Assembly (NCBI GenBank): GCA_947487925.1
Contig: CANLCA010000003.1
Coordinates: forward strand, 1 to 21,203
Source: Verrucomicrobiales bacterium
GTDB taxonomy: Bacteria; Verrucomicrobiota; Verrucomicrobiia; Limisphaerales; F1-80-MAGS106
Direction of reading: 5' to 3'
DNA length: 21,203 bases
Shown piece after piece: positions 14,983 to 21,203 of the stretch. Under the pieces are notes generated by a model, which did no database searches, was not told the origin of the DNA, and saw only the letters and a list, made by a program, of their open reading frames with translations. Numbering within the stretch: the first letter of the stretch is position 1; every line of letters starts with the position of its first letter. A program made the position numbers and the translations under genes.

Positions 14983-15003
14983 GGCCGCCATTTGTCAAGT
15001 CAA
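14975..15003 (-). promoter_or_regulatory. Sigma-70-type promoter for the oxidoreductase pair
   Basis: Reading the minus strand, TTGACT (14998-15003) and TATAAA (14975-14980) are 17 bp apart, close to the consensus. The predicted transcription start is near 14968, giving a leader of about 28 nt before the ATG at 14940. The -10 overlaps the -10 of the opposite promoter. Confidence 0.6.
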
Positions 15004-15012
15004 CGAATTGCT

Positions 15013-15378
15013 ATGCAGATACAGGTGTTGCGGACCAAGATTCATCGCGCTCAGGTGACCGAATCCTGCCTCGATTATGAGGGCAGTTTGACGATCGATG
15101 AAGCTCTGATGGAAAAGGTCGGCATGGTCCCTTACGAGAGAATTCTCTGTGGCAACCTCGCGAACGGAAACCGCTTCGAAACCTATGCCATCCGGGGGCG
15201 CCGCGGCTCCGGTGATGTCATCCTCAACGGAGCCGTTGCTCACCTGGGTAAAACAGGGGACCGGCTCACAATCATGAGCTACACCTGGACGGATTCGAGC
15301 CTCGCGCAGGCCTGGAACCCCAGCGTGATCGTGCTGGGAGATCGTAACCGCATCGTCAGCGAACGCTCAGGACAATGA
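15013..15378 (+). CDS. panD: Aspartate 1-decarboxylase (PanD proenzyme)
   Basis: A 121-aa protein that converts L-aspartate to beta-alanine for pantothenate and coenzyme A. It is made as a proenzyme and cleaves itself between G24 and S25 to create a pyruvoyl cofactor. The residues line up with the known E. coli enzyme numbering: K9, Y22, G24-S25, T57-Y58 and N72-G73. The frame extends upstream to a TTG at 14992, but only the ATG at 15013 gives the usual MQ-x-x-x-L-R-T-K-I-H-R-A N-terminus. There is no Shine-Dalgarno site. The last codon and stop overlap the lpxD start (ATGA), so the two are coupled. Soluble, cytoplasmic. Confidence 0.96.
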   Translation: MQIQVLRTKIHRAQVTESCLDYEGSLTIDEALMEKVGMVPYERILCGNLANGNRFETYAIRGRRGSGDVILNGAVAHLGKTGDRLTIMSYTWTDSSLAQAWNPSVIVLGDRNRIVSERSGQ

Positions 15379-16484
15379 AGGTCAGCGAGATCGCCATGCT
15401 CGTCGGAGGTCACGTCGTCGGCGACGCGACGCTCGAACTCAAAGGGTTTTCTCCGGCTTACTCCGCTAAAAATGGGGACCTGACCTTCGCGGAAAACGAG
15501 GCCTATTTTCGCTTGGCCGAGCAAAGCGCAGCCTCCGCCATACTCGTCGACCGTCTTTTCGGGTCCGGAACAAAAACGTTGATCCAGGTGTCCAATGCCA
15601 GAATCGCGTTCGCCAAGATCCTTCCTATCTTCTTTCCGGAGCCCGAGTTCCAAGCCTCCGTGCACCCTACCGCCGTCGTGGCAACCAGCGCCTTTATTGA
15701 TGAAAGCGCCCACATCGGCCCCTTTTGTTCGATCGGTGAGAAGGTCAAAGTGGGGCCCAAAGCCATCCTGGAAGCCGGGTGTTACGTCGGAGACCAGTGC
15801 GCCGTGGGAGCCAACGCCCACCTATTTCCCCGGGTCACCTTGTATCCCGGCACCCAAGTAGGAAACCGCGTCAGAATCCACGCAGGCGCTGTGATTGGTT
15901 CCGACGGCTTCGGTTATGTTCTGGATACGGGCGCGCACCGCAAAGTCCCTCAGGTCGGGCATGTGCTCATCCACGATGATGTGGAAATCGGAGCCAATAC
16001 GACCATCGACCGCGGGGCCCTCGGACCCACGGTCATCGGGCGAGGAACTAAGATAGACAACCTCGTGCAGTTGGGGCACAACGTCGTGACCGGCGAACAC
16101 TGCATCCTCGTGTCGCAAGTGGGCGTAGCTGGAAGCACGAAGCTAGGCAGCTACGTAACCATTGCAGGTCAGGCAGGGATCGCGGGTCACTTAAAGCTCG
16201 GAAATCGTGCGGTCATCTCCGCCCAATCCGGAGTGATGAATCATATCCCTGATGGCGAAAAATGGTTCGGCTCGCCGGCGGCTCCGGATCGCCAAATGAA
16301 ACGCCAACTTCTTGCTAACCAACAGCTCCCAGACCTATTGCGCCGCGTCGCTGAACTCGAGCAAGAGCTTTTCGGGAGAAGAAGGATTGGACCCGTTACT
16401 CCCGGGTCAACAGAAGGAGAACAACCCCCTTCAGCCCCCCCCGGGCCCAGCGTCAGCTCCAGTTCGGGAACAAATGCTTGTTGA
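15375..16484 (+). CDS. lpxD: UDP-3-O-(3-hydroxyacyl)glucosamine N-acyltransferase LpxD
   Basis: A 369-aa acyltransferase that adds the second hydroxyacyl chain from acyl-ACP to UDP-3-O-acylglucosamine in lipid A synthesis. The N-terminal uridine-binding domain (about 1-95) is followed by left-handed beta-helix hexapeptide repeats (about 97-300). The GSDGFGY block (175-181) and the catalytic His in LVQLGHNVVTG (H235) are present, then the C-terminal helix with RRVAELEQELF. The last 35 residues are Pro/Ser/Gly-rich and extend beyond the usual length. The start overlaps the panD stop (ATGA). Its presence implies an LPS-type outer membrane. It sits apart from other lpx genes, at least within this window. 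Confidence 0.95.
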   Translation: MKVSEIAMLVGGHVVGDATLELKGFSPAYSAKNGDLTFAENEAYFRLAEQSAASAILVDRLFGSGTKTLIQVSNARIAFAKILPIFFPEPEFQASVHPTAVVATSAFIDESAHIGPFCSIGEKVKVGPKAILEAGCYVGDQCAVGANAHLFPRVTLYPGTQVGNRVRIHAGAVIGSDGFGYVLDTGAHRKVPQVGHVLIHDDVEIGANTTIDRGALGPTVIGRGTKIDNLVQLGHNVVTGEHCILVSQVGVAGSTKLGSYVTIAGQAGIAGHLKLGNRAVISAQSGVMNHIPDGEKWFGSPAAPDRQMKRQLLANQQLPDLLRRVAELEQELFGRRRIGPVTPGSTEGEQPPSAPPGPSVSSSSGTNAC

Positions 16485-16548
16485 CTCCTGAAAGGTGTTT
16501 GATACCTTCCACGACCTTTAATGTCGGTCTAGAGATTGTTGTCTGGTG

Positions 16549-16977
16549 ATGAAAACTTTTTTGCCCAAAATCGATTTGCAAAACCGCAAGTGGCACGTGG
16601 TGAACGCCGAGGGTGCCGTTCTCGGCCGCCTTGCGGTGCGCGTCGCGGATGTTCTCCGCGGCAAAAACAAGCCCGTCTACACACCCCACTTGGACGCAGG
16701 CGACTTCGTCGTCGTGGTGAACGCGGACAAGGTCGTGGTGACCGGCAAGAAAGAAACCGAGAAGCTTTACATGTCCTATTCGGGCTGGAAAGGCGGCGAG
16801 AAGTTCACTTCCATCGCCCAAACCCGCTCTAAAAACGCTGAGAAACTGATTTTGCGCGCTGTCAAAGGCATGCTCCCAAAAAACCGTCTCGGTGATCAAT
16901 TACTGACGAAATTGAAGGTTTTTAACGGCCCAACCCATACCCATCAGGCGCAGAATCCGTCCCCGATGGCCTTGTAG
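16549..16977 (+). CDS. rplM: 50S ribosomal protein L13
   Basis: A 142-aa protein matching the L13 family in length and in its main blocks: MKTFLPK start, W-H-V-V-N-A-E-G-x-x-LGRLA, YTPHLDAGDFVVVVNADKV, VTGKK and RAVKGMLPKN-LG, followed by LKVFNGPTHTHQAQNP. L13 binds 23S rRNA early in large-subunit assembly. A GTG directly before the ATG is in frame, but the ATG gives the conserved MKTF start. The 64-bp gap after lpxD contains a weak promoter candidate (TTGACT at 16481, overlapping the lpxD stop, 16 bp, TACCTT), so independent initiation is possible but not proven. rpsI follows after 43 bp, the common bacterial order. Confidence 0.97.
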   Translation: MKTFLPKIDLQNRKWHVVNAEGAVLGRLAVRVADVLRGKNKPVYTPHLDAGDFVVVVNADKVVVTGKKETEKLYMSYSGWKGGEKFTSIAQTRSKNAEKLILRAVKGMLPKNRLGDQLLTKLKVFNGPTHTHQAQNPSPMAL

Positions 16978-16984
16978 GACGGGG
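16961..16984 (+). terminator. Hairpin spanning the rplM stop codon, followed by T-rich run
   Basis: CCCCG (16961-16965) pairs with CGGGG (16980-16984), with a 14-nt loop that contains the TAG stop. TTTAATTTTTA follows. The stem is only 5 bp, so it may be a weak attenuator between rplM and rpsI rather than a full terminator. Confidence 0.3.
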
Positions 16985-17020
16985 TTTAATTTTTATAGAT
17001 CGTAGCAACATCCTCTCTTT

Positions 17021-17416
17021 ATGGCTGATACTGTCGAATTCATTGCCACTGGCCGCCGCAAAACAGCCGTCGCCCGCGTCCGGATGGCGTCAGGCACTGG
17101 AAAGATTGTTGTGAACGGCCGAACGTTTGAGAATTACTTCACCATTGAAGCTCAGCGTTTGCTCGTCACCCAACCTTTGACCGTCACAGATTCGGTGTCC
17201 AAGTTCGACATCCGGATCAATGTCGAAGGCGGCGGCCCGTTTGGTCAGGCGGGTGCCGTGCGCCACGGAATCGCCCGCGCACTGTTGAAATGCGATCTCG
17301 CGATGCGCCCCGCCCTCAAGGCGGAGGGCCTTCTCACCCGTGACCCCCGCATGCGTGAACGGAAGAAATACGGCCAGCCCGGCGCTCGTAAACGTTTCCA
17401 GTTCAGCAAGCGTTAA
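17021..17416 (+). CDS. rpsI: 30S ribosomal protein S9
   Basis: A 131-aa protein of the expected S9 length. It has the FIATGRRKTAVARVRM start, the NGR block, GGGPFGQAGAVRHGIARAL, the RDPRMRERKKYGQPGARKRFQFSKR end and the basic C-terminal tail that reaches the tRNA anticodon in the P site of the small subunit. There is no Shine-Dalgarno site before the ATG; the leader is T/C-rich. It lies 43 bp after rplM and is followed by a terminator-like hairpin before argC. Confidence 0.97.
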   Translation: MADTVEFIATGRRKTAVARVRMASGTGKIVVNGRTFENYFTIEAQRLLVTQPLTVTDSVSKFDIRINVEGGGPFGQAGAVRHGIARALLKCDLAMRPALKAEGLLTRDPRMRERKKYGQPGARKRFQFSKR

Positions 17417-17445
17417 GAGATTTACTGTCACAATCCCTTTCACTC

Positions 17446-17490
17446 AAAGGGGGGTGTTTCGCCGGGCAAAAACCGCGAATACCCCCTTTT
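17446..17490 (+). terminator. Terminator-like hairpin after rpsI
   Basis: AAAGGGGGGT (17446-17455) pairs with ACCCCCTTTT (17481-17490) in a 10-bp stem with one G-U pair. The long loop of 25 nt is followed by GTCTTTT. It should end the rplM-rpsI transcript, though the long loop makes it less than ideal. argC starts 45 bp further on. Confidence 0.55.
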
Positions 17491-17534
17491 GTCTTTTCCA
17501 GACGACTGCACGCAACTCAAACCTTCCGTTTTCC

Positions 17535-18635
17535 ATGTCCTTCTCGTTGCCACACACCGGCGAACCCTCCTCCTTTCCCACCGTCAGAACCGCCATTGTC
17601 GGCGCTTCGGGTTATTCCGGTGAGGAACTGGTCCGACTGCTTCTAGCCCATCCCTACACGAAGCTGGTCGCTGCGACTTCCCGTCAATACACGGGGGAAA
17701 CCGTCGCGCATGTTTTTCCGAAATTTGCGAGCCATCCCCTGGCTAAAACCCTCCGCTTTTGCGAACCTCAGATCGAGTTGTTAACACGTGAAGCTGACCT
17801 TGTCTTTTTAGCGCTTCCCCATGGTGTGGCCGCGGAGTTCGCCCTCCCCTTGTTAGCCGCCGGTTGTCGTGTGATCGATCTCAGCGCGGATTTCCGCCTC
17901 CGTGACGCCGCGGTCTACAGGGAATTTTACGGCCACGACCACCCGGCGCCTGGACTCCTAGCCCAAGCCGTGTATGGCTTGCCCGAAATACGGCGCAACG
18001 CGATCCGAACCTCCAACCTGGTCGCATCTCCAGGCTGTTACCCCACGAGCATTCTGCTCCCCCTGATCCCCTTGCTCCGCGACGGAATCATCCAGAGCCG
18101 AGGCATTGTCGCCAACTCTTTGAGCGGCGTCAGCGGCGCAGGTCGCAAAGCCGAAATCGATTTCTTGTTTGTGGAATGCAACGAGAGCCTGCGAGCCTAC
18201 GGTGTCCCGAAGCACAGGCACCTCTCGGAAATCGAACAGGAACTTTCGAGCGCCGCGGACACCGAGGTGGTGATCCAATTCATCCCTCATCTGGTTCCTG
18301 TCAACAGAGGCATCGCCACCTCCATCTCCGTCACCCCCGTTAATGCGGTCACTGATGCCTCTGAAGCCGAACAGCTCCACAGGGAAATCAGCGCCTCTTA
18401 CGCGGCAGCCTATCGCAACGAACCATTTATTCGCATCCTCGAGGGCAAGGCGTTGCCAGACACCAAGAATGTAGTGGGCACGAACGTGCTCGAACTCGCC
18501 TGGCGCGTGGATATTCGGACAGGCCGCCTTCTGGTACTGAGCGCACAGGATAACATCCTCAAGGGCGCCAGTGGCCAAGCGGTGCAAAGCATGAATATCA
18601 TGTGCGGCTACCCAGAAACCACGGGATTGCCTTGA
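17535..18635 (+). CDS. argC: N-acetyl-gamma-glutamyl-phosphate reductase
   Basis: A 366-aa enzyme that reduces N-acetylglutamyl 5-phosphate to the semialdehyde with NADPH, the third step of arginine synthesis. The Rossmann motif is IVGASGYSGEELVRLL (21-36). The catalytic Cys lies in SPGCYPTS (C168) and the active-site His pair in VPKHRHLSEIEQEL (H227, H229). FLALPHGVA and DLSADFRL are also typical. The open frame extends upstream into rpsI and the terminator, but the ATG at 17535 gives the normal length with an 18-residue leader before the Rossmann strand. It is cytoplasmic. It converges on the minus-strand gene ending at 18684. Confidence 0.96.
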   Translation: MSFSLPHTGEPSSFPTVRTAIVGASGYSGEELVRLLLAHPYTKLVAATSRQYTGETVAHVFPKFASHPLAKTLRFCEPQIELLTREADLVFLALPHGVAAEFALPLLAAGCRVIDLSADFRLRDAAVYREFYGHDHPAPGLLAQAVYGLPEIRRNAIRTSNLVASPGCYPTSILLPLIPLLRDGIIQSRGIVANSLSGVSGAGRKAEIDFLFVECNESLRAYGVPKHRHLSEIEQELSSAADTEVVIQFIPHLVPVNRGIATSISVTPVNAVTDASEAEQLHREISASYAAAYRNEPFIRILEGKALPDTKNVVGTNVLELAWRVDIRTGRLLVLSAQDNILKGASGQAVQSMNIMCGYPETTGLP

Positions 18636-18659
18636 GTCGCGGTGACCGTGGAAGCCACC

Positions 18660-18675
18660 GGAGAAAATCTTCTCC
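18660..18675. terminator. Small hairpin between convergent genes
   Basis: GGAGAA and TTCTCC face each other across AATC, a perfect 6-bp stem between the ends of argC and the convergent small membrane protein gene. Its position suits a bidirectional stop signal, but it lacks T tracts. Confidence 0.3.
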
Positions 18676-18683
18676 AGCGCAGC

Positions 18684-19187
18684 CTACATGTGGAGAGTCG
18701 GGATCGATTCCACTTTCGTCAGACGCCACGCACCTTCAGTTTTATCCAGACGGAGCCGAAGCAACAGGGTTTCCCTTCGTCCTTGGCTCGTCCTAACGGC
18801 TGCGGCAACTTCCACTAGCGCATTGGTTTTGGATTCCGCAACTTGGATGCCTGTCTGGAGAATTTTGACCGTGACCGCTTGTCCCAGGACGGATGCCGCA
18901 GAAACTGTCTGAACGAGTTCGTCGCGCCCCGATAAGCGGAGTTTCCCGTATTCGAATGTGTCCACCGCAACTTGGCATTGGGGCACAAACATTTCCTCAA
19001 TTCTTTGAATGCGAACCAATTTCACCAACTGAGATTCGCTCGCAGCCAAATTCGAGGCCTGTTCCAGACGATCCAGCAATTTGCCAATGCGAACTCTGTC
19101 CGAGGGGAAAAACATCCTCCACCCGAGCAGGAACAACCCACCGATAATCCCCACCACCAGGAGCCTATGACCCGCCTTTTTCACCAC
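18684..19187 (-). CDS. Small membrane-anchored protein of unknown function
   Basis: A 167-aa protein that I cannot assign to a family. It has one N-terminal membrane segment (about 8-25) after basic residues (KKAGHR). A helical part (30-60, DRVRIGKLLDRLEQASNL) and an alpha/beta part (66-165) follow. The second half, with alternating strands such as VEVAAAVRTSQGRRETLLLRLRLDK and WRLTKVESI, recalls the NTF2-like/SnoaL fold, but no catalytic motif is seen. The start is a GTG at 19187 (or the next GTG at 19184), overlapping the stop of the signal peptidase gene by 7 bp, so the two are translationally coupled. The main part should lie outside the cytoplasmic membrane. Confidence 0.7.
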   Translation of the reverse strand: MVKKAGHRLLVVGIIGGLFLLGWRMFFPSDRVRIGKLLDRLEQASNLAASESQLVKLVRIQRIEEMFVPQCQVAVDTFEYGKLRLSGRDELVQTVSAASVLGQAVTVKILQTGIQVAESKTNALVEVAAAVRTSQGRRETLLLRLRLDKTEGAWRLTKVESIPTLHM

Positions 19188-19708
19188 AAGATTCGCCCGA
19201 CGATGTCCGACTTTCGTATTTTTCCAAAAGTATGACTCTCTTGTTCCATCGTCCGGTTATCCCCAATAACAACGTACTCGTCCATTTGCAATTTTGTGGC
19301 CTCGATTCTCCAAGGTTTCTGGTCCTTGATGTAAGGTTCTTCCAGGGTCTTGCCATCCGCTAAAACCTTACCGCCTCGGATGGAGACCGTCTCGCCTGGC
19401 AATCCAATGATTCTCTTTAGATAAAGGATCTGGAGTTGATCCGCCGCCCTGATCCCGACCACGTCGCCACGCCTCGGAGAACTCGAATGGTAGGCGAACC
19501 GATTGACAAAGTTGATCTGTCCATCCCGGTAGGTAGGTTGCATGCTGATGCCGGTCACGCGGATAGGGGCAAGCACCACTTTGAACATCACAAAGCTGGT
19601 CAAGACCAGCACAACTAGGCGGACCAATGTCAATCGCGGATTCCTCCCCACTACCAACCTGAACCAAAGAGGCTTCGTCTCCTCCGCAGCACTGTTTGAG
19701 TTTTCCAT
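19181..19708 (-). CDS. lepB: Signal peptidase I, divergent
   Basis: A 175-aa protein from the chosen ATG. One membrane helix (about 28-48) is followed by the catalytic blocks: GISMQPT with nucleophile S55, LYLKRIIGLPGETV with general base K98, and GDNR at 149-152. It removes signal peptides from exported proteins at the outer face of the inner membrane. The box after GDNR is unusual: the family normally has S-x-D-S-R, but here it reads E-Q-E-S-H, keeping only one of the conserved residues. A TTG at 19729 would add seven residues. The GGGA 7 nt before the ATG is a modest ribosome site. It follows dsbD by 55 bp and overlaps the next small gene, so it may be part of an envelope operon. Confidence 0.88.
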   Translation of the reverse strand: MENSNSAAEETKPLWFRLVVGRNPRLTLVRLVVLVLTSFVMFKVVLAPIRVTGISMQPTYRDGQINFVNRFAYHSSSPRRGDVVGIRAADQLQILYLKRIIGLPGETVSIRGGKVLADGKTLEEPYIKDQKPWRIEATKLQMDEYVVIGDNRTMEQESHTFGKIRKSDIVGRILW

Positions 19709-19763
19709 ACCTTTTTCCCGGGTGGCCAACGCTCAAGAACCTATCCGATTTGCTGGCACAAGC

Positions 19764-21203
19764 CTAACCTTCGGACGCCTTCTTGAGTGCGTCCAAAACG
19801 ATGCCCGGCGTCAACAAAACAGGCAGCACAATCGCAGGTTTCGTCTTGTCTTTCGGATAAACCAACACCAACGGCACTCCCGCCCGGTTAAATCGTCGAA
19901 GCTCAGCCGCAATCCGAGGGTCTTCGTCGGAGAAATCTCCAAGCAACGAAACCGCGCCGATTTCACGAAGCTTCGTCCTGGTTTGAGTAATTTCGAGGCT
20001 GGTCTTCTTATTCACCTGGCAATTCAGGCAGTTATCCGCAGTGAAATCTACCAGCAAAGGCACCCCCTTGTCGCGCAGCGCCTGGACTGCCTCCGGGCTC
20101 CAAGGCTGCCAATCAATTCCATCAGCCGTTTCCCGGAGGGAATTGGAATCCTGTTTTGCAGGTGGTTTTCGCCATTCCAACTGGCCCTCCAGCAAACCGA
20201 AGTAACCACCGCACAGCAGCACGACCGCAGCCACCCCGGCGAACGTTTTCCCCGTTCGGCCTTTCTGCACAAATTCACCGAAAATCCACGCGACCATCGA
20301 GAGAATCACCAGGAACAAGCCGAACCATAGAACCCCGCTCTTGCCGTATCGCGGTGCTGTGAACCAAAATAGCCAGACTGCCGTGGCCAACATAGGGAAA
20401 CCCATAGCCACCTTAAAACGCAACATCCAGACCCCCGGTTTGGGAAGCCACCGAATCCACGCCGGATTCCAGCACAGCAGCACAAATGGTGAGGCAAAAC
20501 CGGCACCGGATGTCAGAAACATGAGCACCGTGATCCAGGGAGGCTGCGTGAAAGCAAACGCCAGGGCCGCGCCGAGAAACGGGGCGGTGCAGGGTGTCGC
20601 CAGTATCGTCGCCAGCACTCCGTTGAAAAATGCGCCCCCAAACCCTTCCTTGGAGGTCAGTTGGCTCGCGGCACCCATCAGGCCGCCATGAAGCGTGATT
20701 TCAAAGACCCCGAACAGGTTCAAAGCTACAAGGGTCACAACAATCGTGAGGACCGCACGGAATACTTGATTCTGGAGCGCCATCCCCCAGGTGGCAACGC
20801 CTCCCGCTTGCTGTGCTCCGATCGCCAATAGGCTCAGAATCAAGAAGGATGCGAAAACCCCAGCACCATACAAGAGAGCCATCGTCCTGACTCGTTGAGG
20901 CAATTCCTTGCTCTGATTCACGAAGCTCAACACTTTCAAGGCGATCACAGGCAGAACACAGGGCATGAAGTTCAGGATCAACCCCCCTATAAAAGCGAAA
21001 ACCAGCATCCAACCCAATGACTGTTCAGAACCGACCGTGGCTCCTGATCCCGGCTGGGAATTCCCCGACAAGCCCGTAGCCCGCGGAGCCACCGGATTTG
21101 GCGCCGCCCCCATCACACCCAGATCCAACTCTACCACGCGCCCTTGACGTTCCCCCCAGACGACAAGGCCTGTCATTTTTGGAGGCCTCTTTCCATCGGT
21201 CAA
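19764..21203 (-). CDS. dsbD: Thiol:disulfide interchange protein DsbD, 5' end outside window
   Basis: The 480 codons in the window are open at the right edge, so the N-terminal periplasmic domain is mostly missing. Eight or so membrane helices (about 65-340 of the visible part) include the paired cysteines in NFMPCVLPVIALK (C82) and ATPCTAPFLGAAL (C205), which carry electrons across the membrane. A C-terminal thioredoxin-like domain follows with the active site NCLNC (C392, C395) in VDFTADNCLNCQ and the cis-Pro in AGVPLVLVYP. DsbD takes reducing power from cytoplasmic thioredoxin to periplasmic partners for disulfide isomerisation or cytochrome c maturation. lepB follows 55 bp downstream on the same strand. 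The TTG at the very edge should not be taken as the true start. Confidence 0.93.
   Translation of the reverse strand: MTDGKRPPKMTGLVVWGERQGRVVELDLGVMGAAPNPVAPRATGLSGNSQPGSGATVGSEQSLGWMLVFAFIGGLILNFMPCVLPVIALKVLSFVNQSKELPQRVRTMALLYGAGVFASFLILSLLAIGAQQAGGVATWGMALQNQVFRAVLTIVVTLVALNLFGVFEITLHGGLMGAASQLTSKEGFGGAFFNGVLATILATPCTAPFLGAALAFAFTQPPWITVLMFLTSGAGFASPFVLLCWNPAWIRWLPKPGVWMLRFKVAMGFPMLATAVWLFWFTAPRYGKSGVLWFGLFLVILSMVAWIFGEFVQKGRTGKTFAGVAAVVLLCGGYFGLLEGQLEWRKPPAKQDSNSLRETADGIDWQPWSPEAVQALRDKGVPLLVDFTADNCLNCQVNKKTSLEITQTRTKLREIGAVSLLGDFSDEDPRIAAELRRFNRAGVPLVLVYPKDKTKPAIVLPVLLTPGIVLDALKKASEG

Noticed and set aside
14941..14991. Longer start (ATG at 14991) for the second oxidoreductase
   Set aside because: The extension would be encoded within the -10/-35 region of the gene's own promoter, and the Rossmann strand normally begins a few residues after the start at 14940.
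14992..15012. TTG start for panD
   Set aside because: It adds seven residues before the conserved PanD start and shifts the residue numbering away from the family's K9/S25 pattern, which fits exactly from the ATG.
17340..17534. Upstream extension of the argC frame into rpsI
   Set aside because: It would add 65 residues unlike ArgC and run through the terminator-like hairpin. The ATG at 17535 gives normal length.
1..21203. tRNA or rRNA genes, insertion sequences, CRISPR arrays, prophage or att sites
   Set aside because: No cloverleaf-like segment, transposase motif, spaced direct repeats or integrase was seen by eye on either strand. A covariance-model scan would be needed to exclude small RNAs fully.

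Overview
The window reads like a chromosome segment of a Gram-negative bacterium of the PVC group, most likely Verrucomicrobiota (Limisphaerales/Pedosphaerales-like). This assignment is inferred from gene content: LpxD implies lipid A, a Tat-exported phosphoesterase and several alkaline-phosphatase-superfamily proteins are present, there is a pair of Gfo/Idh/MocA oxidoreductases, and Shine-Dalgarno sites are patchy. There are no rRNA or tRNA genes, no insertion sequences and no CRISPR arrays. Coding density is high; the only gap over 300 bp is 9790-10363.

Left part (1-12.7 kb), rich in sulfate- and phosphate-ester enzymes. The 3' end of an arylsulfotransferase-type beta-propeller gene (+) runs into the window and converges on a compact six-gene minus-strand operon (9789 to 869). 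In transcription order the operon encodes a lipoprotein of the sulfatase fold, a PAPS-type sulfotransferase, two paralogous membrane or secreted alkaline-phosphatase-family phosphodiesterases, a 63-aa ribbon-helix-helix-like protein, and a membrane protein whose N-terminal half resembles the Oxa1/EMC3 layout. Genes 2 to 5 overlap or nearly touch, which suggests translational coupling. Divergent from the operon, beyond a 574-bp hairpin-rich intergenic region, lie a Tat-exported metallophosphoesterase and cysQ. CysQ hydrolyses PAP, the by-product of PAPS-dependent sulfotransfer, so the two divergent units may be linked. My working hypothesis is an envelope or exopolymer sulfo/phospho-decoration system. 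No substrate can be named from sequence.

Middle (12.7-15 kb). Two Gfo/Idh/MocA-family oxidoreductases on the minus strand form a pair with a 10-bp gap. They are read from a promoter that overlaps a divergent plus-strand promoter, and the two share -10 bases.

Right part (15-18.6 kb), housekeeping on the plus strand: panD (pantothenate/CoA), lpxD (lipid A), rplM and rpsI (ribosomal L13 and S9), a terminator-like hairpin, then argC (arginine biosynthesis). The last 2.5 kb is a minus-strand set: dsbD (5' end outside the window), a divergent signal peptidase I gene and a small membrane-anchored protein of unknown function, the last two overlapping.
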